A stretch of 11,940 nt of DNA. It comes from DASCNA01 sp036011305. Lineage in GTDB: Bacteria; Verrucomicrobiota; Lentisphaeria; Victivallales; GWF2-38-69. Shown one piece after another: positions 1-6,268 of this stretch (positions are counted from its first letter, which is position 1; each line of letters opens with the position of its first letter). The position numbers and the translations under genes are program-made. The notes under the pieces are model-generated. The model saw only the letters and a program-made list of their open reading frames with translations. It was not told the origin of the DNA and did no database searches. The DNA lies in NCBI GenBank assembly GCA_036011305.1, contig DASCNA010000184.1:1-11940 (forward strand). Reading direction: 5' to 3'.

Positions 1-2
1 TT

Positions 3-95
3 CCTGTTGGATTTGCAGTATGGAATGGAAGCGAGAATGACCGCAATGGACAGAAGATGGTGTCAACCTGGTATCAATTAGAATTAAAGGATTAG
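3..95 (+). CDS. C-terminal fragment of an ethylbenzene-dehydrogenase/DMSO-reductase-type haem-binding domain protein (partial, starts outside window)
   Basis: Frame 3 is open from the window edge to a TAG at 93-95 and gives 30 residues, beginning PVGFAVWNGSENDRNGQK and ending WYQLELKD. The pattern of FAVWxG, then an N-R-N-G-Q-K stretch, then VSxWYxLxL is what I know from the last strands of the haem-binding domain in ethylbenzene dehydrogenase gamma subunits and related periplasmic respiratory proteins. In that family the domain holds a b-type haem and passes electrons in anaerobic respiration. The rest of the protein is outside the window, so whether it is a stand-alone domain or the end of a longer cytochrome cannot be seen. 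The stop lies only 11 bases before the first ATG of the damaged LacI gene. The fragment is short, so the family call rests on motif resemblance alone. Confidence 0.6.
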   Translation, partial: PVGFAVWNGSENDRNGQKMVSTWYQLELKD

Positions 96-106
96 GGAAT
101 TTCATT

Positions 107-1022
107 ATGTCAGATAAAGAAAAAAATATGAAAAAAAATTGCAGATGAATATGGTTATGTAATTGACAATATTGCCAAAGGACTTGTTCTTCATAAAACT
201 TTTAATATTGGAATATTCTTCTCCACACGTGATATTGGTTTAACTTCAAATTTCTTTCATAAAATAATAATTAATATTCAATCAGTTATTAAAGATAAAT
301 ATAATTTGATTATCAGATGGATTGAAGATTATGATGAAAATTACACTTCCATACACGATAAAAAATTCGATGGAGTGATTATTGTCAGTCAGTCAAAAAA
401 TGATAACAGTTTTTTGCAATACATAAAAAATATAAAAATGCCTGCAGTAATTATTAATAGAAATTCATCAGATTTTTCTCTTGATTCATTTTATACAGAT
501 GAATCTGAAATCGTTAAGGATGCAATCGAACTTTTTATAAAACAGGGACATAAAAAGATAGCTGTTATTAAAGGAAAAAACAGTGCTATTTCTACAGAGT
601 ATAGGATGAGTGGATATCTAAAAGCTTTGAGATCTAATAATATTGATGTACATGAAGAGTATATAATTCCAGGTAGATATGATATTGAATCAGGCTATGC
701 AGGAATGAAATCTATTTTAGATCTAAAGGATTTACCAACGGCTATATTTTGTTTTAATGACAATATGGCTGTCGGTGCAATAAAGCTTTTATATGAAAGG
801 AATTATAAAGTTCCGGATGATTTTTCATTAATAGGATTTGATAATACTGAAGTTTCAAAATATCTAATACCGACACTGACTACTATTGATAGACCAATGG
901 AAACAATTACCATACGAGGGATTAATAGACTTTTATTTAAGATTGAAAGTAAAGATGAAAGCCATCAGCAGATGAATGAGTGCATTAAATCTATTTTAAT
1001 AATTGGAAGCTCTGTTAAATAA
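107..1022 (+). pseudogene. LacI/GalR-family transcriptional regulator, DNA-binding domain missing and frameshifted
   Basis: The long frame that ends in the TAA at 1020-1022 encodes a periplasmic-binding-protein-like sensor domain of the LacI/GalR family. The diagnostic stretch is PTAIFCFNDNMAVGAIKLL, then VPDDFSLIGFDN, then PTLTTIDRP (about 735-895). The frame is open back to 132, but its first usable start is a TTG at 306, inside the sensor domain. An ATG at 107 with an AGGG-like ribosome site at 94-97 starts MSDKEKNMKK and then hits a TGA at 146-148. Dropping one A from the A8 run at 131-138 joins the two frames into SDKEKNMKKIADEYGYVIDN, which matches the usual end of the LacI DNA-binding region and hinge (the SDKTREKVLKIAEELGY-type motif). 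Even when repaired, the first 40-45 residues with the helix-turn-helix are absent. By position it would have been the local regulator of the uronate operon. A one-base sequencing error could explain the frameshift but not the missing N-terminus. Confidence 0.75.
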
Positions 1023-1055
1023 ATATATTATTTTATTATTTAATGGTTAGTTTTC

Positions 1056-1088
1056 TTGAAAAATGTTAACGTGTGCATAGATTATATT
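1056..1088 (+). promoter_or_regulatory. possible promoter of the uronate operon (weak)
   Basis: TTGAAA at 1056-1061 resembles a -35 box and TATATT at 1083-1088 resembles a -10 box. The spacer of 21 bases is longer than the usual 16-18, and the region is so AT-rich that such boxes occur by chance. It is listed because this 126-base gap is the natural place for the start of transcription of uxuA1 and the genes after it, and because a palindrome of the LacI operator type sits in the spacer. Another -10-like box, TATGAT at 1094-1099, has no good -35 partner. Confidence 0.3.
1063..1078. promoter_or_regulatory. candidate LacI-type operator (ACGT-centred imperfect palindrome)
   Basis: The 16-base site ATGTTAACGTGTGCAT is symmetric at ten positions: outer ATG and CAT, and a central ACGT. 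LacI/GalR regulators usually bind 14-20 bp palindromes with a central CG step, so the shape fits. It lies directly upstream of uxuA1 and downstream of the damaged regulator gene. The three positions on each side between core and ends are not symmetric, so this is a moderate candidate only. I saw no second copy in the other gaps of the operon. Confidence 0.3.
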
Positions 1089-1148
1089 ATTAGTATGATA
1101 TGTAAGTTACAAAAAATAACTTTAATCAATATAAATCAGGATAATTAA

Positions 1149-2345
1149 ATGAGATATTCATGGAGATGGTATGGGCCTAATGACCCTGTGAAAATTTCAG
1201 ATGTTACTCAAACAGGAGCAAATGAAGTTGTTACTGCTCTTCACAGTATTCCAAATGGTGAAACTTGGAGTGTTGAAGAGATTCAGCAAAGACAGAGAGA
1301 AGTAGAATGGGATAGTGTCAACAAAAGGCCGACTAATCTTCAATGGACTATTGTTGAAAGTGTCCCAGTTCATGAGGATATAAAAAAACGGATAGGAAAT
1401 TATGAAATTTATATTGAAAACTACAAAACAACTTTAGAGAATTTAGGTAAATGCGGTATTAAAACCGTTATATATAATTTCATGCCGGTTTTAGACTGGA
1501 CAAGAACTGACCTGCAATATGTATTACCAGATGGTTCAAAAGCACTTAATTTTGATGAAGATGTATTTGCAGCTTTTGAGCTTTTTATTCTAAAAAGAAA
1601 AGATGCTGAAAAAGAGTACAGTATTGATCAGATTAAGAAGGCTGAATCAATTTATGAATCAATGAATTCCGATGATATTGAAACCTTAACAAGAACAATA
1701 ATCGCAGGTTTGCCTGGAGCTGAAGAAAGTTTTACTCTTGATGAATTTTCTGAAGTTTTAAAAGGATATGACAGCATAAATGCCGATGATTTAAGAAATA
1801 ATCTTGTTTCCTTTATAAAGGAAATTATCCCAACTGCAGAAAAAGCCGGTGTTAAGATGGCAATTCATCCTGATGATCCACCAAGGCCTATTTTAGGTTT
1901 ACCTAGAGTGATGAGCAATATTCATGATATTGAATATTTATTGAGTTCCGTTCAATCAAATTCAAACGGATTAAATCTTTGTGCCGGTTCTTTTGGTGTA
2001 AATGCAGATAATGATCTAGTTAAAATGATGAAAAGGTTTGGAAATAGAATTCATTTTGTTCATTTACGTTCAGTAAGAAGAACCGGTAAATCATTTCTAG
2101 AAGATGATCATCTCGAAGGAAGTGTTGATCTGTTCAGCTTAGTGAACGCTGTATTTGAAGAAGAGAACAATAGGAAAAAGATCGGAGCAGGTGAATTAGA
2201 AATTCCAATAAGGCCTGATCATGGACATCAGATGCTAGATGATCTGAATAAGAAAACTAATCCAGGATATTCCTGTATTGGAAGAATGAAGGGGCTGGCT
2301 GAAATAAAAGGAATGGCATTAGCAATTAAAAGAATGATGAAATAG
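1149..2345 (+). CDS. uxuA: mannonate dehydratase, long form (UxuA, copy 1)
   Basis: Dehydrates D-mannonate to 2-keto-3-deoxy-D-gluconate in the cytoplasm, a metal-dependent step of the glucuronate pathway. The 398 residues match the length of the long class (the E. coli enzyme is about 394). Visible landmarks are RYSWRWYGPND at the N-terminus, VESVPVHEDIK (about 89-99), YNFMPVLDWTRTDL, IHPDDPPRPILGLPR, CAGSFG, IHFVHLR and RPDHGH. From the Streptococcus suis enzyme, the metal ligands should be His240, Cys278, His305 and Asp357, and all are present. Compared with copy 2 it carries extra sequence after the N-terminal domain, a longer charged helical insert around 140-215, and an extra acidic stretch before RPDHG. 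AGGA at 1138-1141 precedes the ATG by 7 bases, and kdgA follows after 14 bases. It is the first intact gene of the operon. Confidence 0.95.
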   Translation: MRYSWRWYGPNDPVKISDVTQTGANEVVTALHSIPNGETWSVEEIQQRQREVEWDSVNKRPTNLQWTIVESVPVHEDIKKRIGNYEIYIENYKTTLENLGKCGIKTVIYNFMPVLDWTRTDLQYVLPDGSKALNFDEDVFAAFELFILKRKDAEKEYSIDQIKKAESIYESMNSDDIETLTRTIIAGLPGAEESFTLDEFSEVLKGYDSINADDLRNNLVSFIKEIIPTAEKAGVKMAIHPDDPPRPILGLPRVMSNIHDIEYLLSSVQSNSNGLNLCAGSFGVNADNDLVKMMKRFGNRIHFVHLRSVRRTGKSFLEDDHLEGSVDLFSLVNAVFEEENNRKKIGAGELEIPIRPDHGHQMLDDLNKKTNPGYSCIGRMKGLAEIKGMALAIKRMMK

Positions 2346-2359
2346 CGGGAGAAATTAAA

Positions 2360-2998
2360 ATGTATGATGAAAAGAATTTTGAAAGAATTTTAAAAGAAAA
2401 TCCGGTTGTCCCAGTTGTTGCAATAGAAAATGCTTCTGATGCATTGCCTTTGTGCGAAATTCTTGTAGCAAATGGAATTAATATTATTGAAATTACACTA
2501 AGAACTTCTGCTGCTGTAAAAGCTATAACATCAGTAATTAATTCAAATCTTAAAATATGCATGGGGGCAGGAACAGTTTGTGATGCAGAACAATTTAAAA
2601 TGGTCGAAAATTTAGGAGTAGATTTTGTTGTTTCGCCTGGAACTACAGATGAGTTAATCGATTATGCAGCGAAGAGTTCAGTTTCATATTTGCCTGGAGT
2701 TATGACATCTAGTGAAATTTTAAAATTAAGGAATTTTGGATTCAAATTTTTAAAATTATTTCCAGCAACGGTTGCAGGAGGTTTAAATGCACTGAAAGCA
2801 TACGGCAGTGTTTATGGAGATGTTAAATTTTGTCCAACTGGAGGAATAAACAAAGATAACTTTATAGAATACTTAAATATGAAAAATGTCTGTGCTGTAG
2901 GAGGAACATGGATTGCCGGCAGCAGAGATATTGGAGACCATAACTGGACAGGAATAAAAAATAATGCATCTGATATTATAACTAAACTTGAAGGTTGA
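2360..2998 (+). CDS. kdgA: 2-keto-3-deoxy-6-phosphogluconate (KDPG) aldolase
   Basis: Class I aldolase that cleaves KDPG to pyruvate and D-glyceraldehyde-3-phosphate, the last step of the pathway. The 212 residues are the normal length for this one-domain TIM-barrel family. The barrel motifs appear in order: VVPVVAIE, IIEITLRT with Glu44 as the expected acid-base residue, MGAGTV, FVVSPGTT, YLPGVMTSSE, FLKLFPA with Lys132 as the Schiff-base lysine, the phosphate-binding CPTGGINKDN, and VGGTWIA near the end. GGGAG at 2347-2351 sits 8 bases before the ATG, and the gene starts 14 bases after uxuA1, so the two are very likely co-transcribed. The family also cleaves 2-keto-4-hydroxyglutarate, but the neighbours argue for KDPG as the real substrate. 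The stop is TGA, which shows that TGA is read as stop in this genome. Confidence 0.95.
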   Translation: MYDEKNFERILKENPVVPVVAIENASDALPLCEILVANGINIIEITLRTSAAVKAITSVINSNLKICMGAGTVCDAEQFKMVENLGVDFVVSPGTTDELIDYAAKSSVSYLPGVMTSSEILKLRNFGFKFLKLFPATVAGGLNALKAYGSVYGDVKFCPTGGINKDNFIEYLNMKNVCAVGGTWIAGSRDIGDHNWTGIKNNASDIITKLEG

Positions 2999-3067
2999 CG
3001 GCTTAATTAACAATGAAGAATTAAAAAAATACTAATTGTGGATTATGTAACAAGTTGGAGCTTTGCC

Positions 3068-3178
3068 TTCAAATGAGCAAGATACACGACTATCGTCGTG
3101 AACTCTGACACGACGAATTAATATTGCAGGCTTGCGTTAGAGTTCATGACGACAGTCTTGCAGATTCAAATAAGGTTG
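3068..3178. repeat. GC-richer imperfect inverted-repeat element between kdgA and kdgK
   Basis: Two 24-base arms, 3088-3111 and 3134-3157, are inverted copies matching at 20 of 24 positions, separated by 22 bases. Two of the four mismatches would be G-U pairs in a plus-strand transcript. The pairing can be extended outward by GCAAGA (3077-3082) against TCTTGC (3156-3161) after a 5-base bulge. The left arm also contains CACGAC-TATC-GTCGTG (3085-3100), a perfect short hairpin, and a second CACGAC at 3109-3114 that can pair with the same GTCGTG. TTCAAAT occurs as a direct repeat just outside (3068-3074 and 3165-3171). The element is visibly richer in G+C than its surroundings and encodes no evident protein. 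It could be a small mobile repeat (MITE/REP-like) or a structured segment of the operon messenger. There is no U-tract after it, so a simple terminator is unlikely. Confidence 0.65.
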
Positions 3179-3205
3179 AATTTTATATAAGAAGGGGAAT
3201 CGGAA

Positions 3206-4228
3206 ATGAAAAAAGTAGTGACAATGGGCGAAATTATGTTGAGACTTTCAAGTCCTGGATATTCAAGGTTTGTGCAGTCAAATAGTTTTGATGTTTGTTA
3301 TGGCGGCGGTGAAGCTAATGTTGCTGTTTCTTTAGCTAATTATGGTTATAATTCTCATTTTGTGACTAAACTGCCAAAACATGAAATTGGACAATCTGCA
3401 GTAAATGCTTTAAGAAATTTTGGAGTCAAAACTGATTATATTTCCCGCGGAGGAGATAGAGTAGGGATATATTTTTTAGAAACCGGTGCATCGATGAGAC
3501 CGTCTAAAGTTATTTATGACAGAGCCAATTCATCAATTGCAGAAGCAGATGTCAGTGATTTTGATTTTGATGCAATTTTTAAAGATGCTGAATGGTTTCA
3601 TTTTACAGGTATAACTCCTGCAATCAGTAAAAAAGGTATAGAACTTACAGAAGCAGCTTTGATATCAGCAAAAAAACATAATGTAACTGTATCAGTCGAT
3701 TTAAACTTTCGAAAAAAATTATGGAGTTCTGAAGAAGCTCAAAAAGTAATGTCCAAACTTATGCAGTATGTTGATGTGTGCATAGGCAATGAAGAAGATG
3801 CAGAAAAAGTTCTTGGATTCAAACCTGAAAAAACAGATGTAACTTCAGGAACTTTGGAGCTTGATGGTTATAAATCCATATTTAAGCAAATGGTTGATAA
3901 ATTCAATTTTAAATATGTTATATCTTCCTTAAGAGAATCACATTCTGCTTCTGATAACGGGTGGTCTGCTCTGGTTTACGATGGAAAAGAGTTTTATCAT
4001 TCAAAGAAATATGATGTGAGAATTGTAGATAGGGTTGGCGGAGGCGATTCTTTTGCAGGCGGTTTAATATGCGGGTTTCTTGATGGAAAAGATATGAAAG
4101 AAGCACTGGAGTTTGCTGTAGCTGCTTCTGCACTTAAACATACGGTTCCTGGAGATTTTAATCTTGTATCAAAAGAAGAGGTGGAAACTCTGGTTGGTGG
4201 TGACGCTTCGGGAAGAGTACAGAGATAG
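3206..4228 (+). CDS. kdgK: 2-keto-3-deoxygluconate kinase (PfkB/ribokinase family)
   Basis: Phosphorylates KDG to KDPG with ATP, linking UxuA to KdgA. The 340 residues show the PfkB fold signatures: the N-terminal MGEIMLRLSSPG strand, the substrate-side GGGEANVA motif (33-40), YDRANSS (104-110), DLNFRKKLW (165-173) typical of KDG kinases, and the C-terminal ATP site DRVGGGDSFAGG with Asp281 as the expected catalytic base. In this clade the usual GAGD reads GGGD, which is common in KDG kinases and not a defect. AAGGGG at 3192-3197 is a strong ribosome site 8 bases before the ATG. The gene is separated from kdgA by 207 bases that contain the inverted repeat, so it may have its own promoter, though I found no convincing boxes. 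Fructokinase is the main alternative; the neighbours favour KDG kinase. Confidence 0.93.
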   Translation: MKKVVTMGEIMLRLSSPGYSRFVQSNSFDVCYGGGEANVAVSLANYGYNSHFVTKLPKHEIGQSAVNALRNFGVKTDYISRGGDRVGIYFLETGASMRPSKVIYDRANSSIAEADVSDFDFDAIFKDAEWFHFTGITPAISKKGIELTEAALISAKKHNVTVSVDLNFRKKLWSSEEAQKVMSKLMQYVDVCIGNEEDAEKVLGFKPEKTDVTSGTLELDGYKSIFKQMVDKFNFKYVISSLRESHSASDNGWSALVYDGKEFYHSKKYDVRIVDRVGGGDSFAGGLICGFLDGKDMKEALEFAVAASALKHTVPGDFNLVSKEEVETLVGGDASGRVQR

Positions 4229-4294
4229 GTTTATCAGTAATCAATGAAAAAACATTCACTTTGATCTATTACTTGAAGTATAGAGGGTAAAGTT

Positions 4295-5365
4295 ATGAAA
4301 ATGGTATTCAGATGGTTTGGTGAGGGGAATGATAATATTTCTCTGGATCAGATAAGGCAGATTCCCGGAGTTGAGGGAGCTGTATGGTCTCTTCATGATA
4401 TTTCAGCTGGTGCAGAATGGCCCTGTTCAAGAATATTAGAAGTGAAAAAACAGTGCGAAGAATCAGGATTAAATATTGATGTAGTTGAAAGTGTCAATGT
4501 ACATGAAGATATAAAGTTAGGTTTAAGCACACGGGATAAGTACATTGATAACTATAGAAAAACTTTAAAAAATCTTTCCAAAGCAGGTGCAAAAGTAATC
4601 TGTTATAATTTTATGCCTGTTTTTGATTGGATTAGAACTGACCTACATAAAAAACTTAGCGATGGTTCAAATGCTATGTTTTATGATAAATCAGAACTTG
4701 AGAATATTTCAAGTGATGAACTGATAAATAGAATTCTTGAATCTTCTGGAAATTTTACAATTCCTGGATGGGAACCTGAACGACTTTCGGTAATTAAAAA
4801 TACTTTTAAAGCATACGAAGGTTTTACAGAAGAAAAACTATGGAGTAATCTTGAATATTTTCTTAAATGTATAATTTCGGTTGCAGAAGAATACGGTATA
4901 AAAATGGCAATACATCCTGATGATCCGCCATGGTCTCTTTTTGGATTGCCCAGAATAGTAAGTAACAGAAATAATATTAAGAAACTTCTTTCTCTTGTGG
5001 ACAGCGAATACAACGGATTAACACTTTGCTCCGGATCATTGGGTTCAAATAAGGAAAACAATATTCCTGAACTGGTCAGAGAATTCGGCAAAAGAATCCA
5101 TTTCGCTCACATTAGAAATGTTAGGATCTATGATAATGGTAATTTTATAGAAACATCACACAGAACGAAAGACGGATCTCTCGATATTTATGAAATATTA
5201 AAAGCATATTATGAGGTTGGGTTTGATGGATATGTAAGACCGGATCATGGACGACATATTTGGGGAGAAGAAACTAGATGCAGGCCAGGTTACGGTTTAT
5301 ATGACAGGGCATTGGGAATTATGTATATTCTGGGCATATGGGATGCAATAACTAGAAATAAATAA
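4295..5365 (+). CDS. uxuA: mannonate dehydratase, short form (UxuA, copy 2)
   Basis: A second mannonate dehydratase with the same reaction as copy 1. At 356 residues it belongs to the shorter class seen in Bacillus and Streptococcus. Landmarks are VFRWFGEGND, VESVNVHEDIK, YNFMPVFDWIRTDL, IHPDDPPWSLFGLPR, CSGSLGSN, IHFAHIR and RPDHGRHIWGE. The expected metal ligands His207, Cys245, His272 and Asp317 are all present, with spacings 38/27/45, nearly those I recall for the S. suis enzyme. The ending GLYDRALGIMYILGIWDA is typical of the short class. It is clearly diverged from copy 1, so this is not a recent tandem duplication. The ribosome site GAGGG is at 4283-4287. A 66-base gap separates it from kdgK and 37 bases separate it from uxuB. 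Both copies look catalytically intact; one could prefer a related acid sugar. Confidence 0.94.
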   Translation: MKMVFRWFGEGNDNISLDQIRQIPGVEGAVWSLHDISAGAEWPCSRILEVKKQCEESGLNIDVVESVNVHEDIKLGLSTRDKYIDNYRKTLKNLSKAGAKVICYNFMPVFDWIRTDLHKKLSDGSNAMFYDKSELENISSDELINRILESSGNFTIPGWEPERLSVIKNTFKAYEGFTEEKLWSNLEYFLKCIISVAEEYGIKMAIHPDDPPWSLFGLPRIVSNRNNIKKLLSLVDSEYNGLTLCSGSLGSNKENNIPELVREFGKRIHFAHIRNVRIYDNGNFIETSHRTKDGSLDIYEILKAYYEVGFDGYVRPDHGRHIWGEETRCRPGYGLYDRALGIMYILGIWDAITRNK

Positions 5366-5402
5366 TAGAAAATTTAATTATATAAATATAAGGAGTTTAA
5401 AA

Positions 5403-6251
5403 ATGAAGCTTCAATTAAATGATAACCTGAAAAACAAAGTAGCTATTGTGACAGGTGGTGGTGGAGTACTTTGCGGAGCTATGGCAAGGGAACTGGGCAG
5501 GCAGGGCGTAAAAGTTGCTATTCTTGATATTTTGAAAGAAAATGCACAGAAAGTTGCCGATGAAATAGTTGCCGATGGCGGTATTGCTATGGGTGTTAAG
5601 TGTGATGTTCTGAATAAAAAAAATGTTGAAGATGCTGATAAAGAGGTTTATGATGCTTTCGGTAACTGCGATATCCTTATTAACGGAGCAGGTGGAAATC
5701 ATCCAAAAGGTTCAACTACAAATGAAACTCTTAATATTGATGATATTTCAGCTTCAGGCGTTACAAGTTTTTATGATATGACTCCCGAAGGATTTAATTT
5801 TGTATTCAATCTAAATTTTCTCAGTGCATTAGTTACTACGCAGGTTTTTTCAAAAAGAATGATAAGCAATAAAGGTACTGTAATTAATATATCTTCAATG
5901 AGTGCTCCGTGTCCTATGACAAAAGTACCTGCCTACAGCGCCGCAAAGGCTGCAATAAATAACTTTACTCAATGGCTGGCTGTTCATATGGCTCCTGAAA
6001 ATATTAGAGTGAATGCTATTGCGCCGGGCTTTTTTGAAACTGCGCAGAATGCCAAACTTCTAAGAAATGATGACGGGAGCTTAACAGAAAGATCAGAAAA
6101 GATTTTAAATAATACTCCTATGAAAAGATTTGGTAAACCTGAAGATCTTCTGGGCAGTTTGATCTGGCTTCTAGATGATAGTATGTCAGGTTTTATTACA
6201 GGTATTACGGTTCCTATCGACGGCGGGTTTATGAGTTATTCAGGCGTGTAA
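5403..6251 (+). CDS. uxuB: D-mannonate oxidoreductase / fructuronate reductase, short-chain dehydrogenase type
   Basis: Expected to reduce D-fructuronate to D-mannonate with NAD(P)H in the cytoplasm. It is a classical SDR of 282 residues. The cofactor motif lies in VAIVTGGGGVLCGAMA near the N-terminus, followed by the ILINGAGGNHPKG motif. The catalytic triad residues are Ser165 (in INISSMS), Tyr178 and Lys182 (in PAYSAAKAA). VNAIAPGFFET and the C-terminal TGITVPIDGGFMSYSGV complete the fold. The stretch after NGAGGNHPKG, with an insert before the Asn of the central helix, is characteristic of the SDR-type mannonate oxidoreductases such as B. subtilis YjmF, which are unrelated to the long-chain E. 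coli UxuB. The placement between uxuA and uxaC supports this over a generic SDR such as gluconate 5-dehydrogenase. AAGGAG at 5390-5395 is a strong ribosome site. Confidence 0.88.
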   Translation: MKLQLNDNLKNKVAIVTGGGGVLCGAMARELGRQGVKVAILDILKENAQKVADEIVADGGIAMGVKCDVLNKKNVEDADKEVYDAFGNCDILINGAGGNHPKGSTTNETLNIDDISASGVTSFYDMTPEGFNFVFNLNFLSALVTTQVFSKRMISNKGTVINISSMSAPCPMTKVPAYSAAKAAINNFTQWLAVHMAPENIRVNAIAPGFFETAQNAKLLRNDDGSLTERSEKILNNTPMKRFGKPEDLLGSLIWLLDDSMSGFITGITVPIDGGFMSYSGV

Positions 6252-6268
6252 TTTGCGGAGAGTGAAAA

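Noticed and set aside
1015..1043. TTAAATAA ... TTATTTAA inverted repeat after the LacI stop codon as a terminator
   Set aside because: An all-A/T stem of 8 pairs with a 13-base loop is unstable and expected by chance in this composition.
2326..2562. 78-codon minus-strand frame overlapping the uxuA1 end and kdgA start
   Set aside because: Antisense to two strong genes, no family resemblance, hydrophobic composition explained by the reverse complement of kdgA.
3085..3157. CRISPR-like or phage attachment site reading of the kdgA-kdgK repeat
   Set aside because: The copies are inverted rather than regularly spaced direct repeats, there is no spacer array, and no integrase or tRNA is nearby.
4681..5091. 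136-codon open frame on the minus strand inside uxuA2
   Set aside because: It lies wholly antisense to a clearly recognised enzyme gene, has no recognisable domain, and is serine/leucine-rich as expected from the reverse of AT-rich codons.
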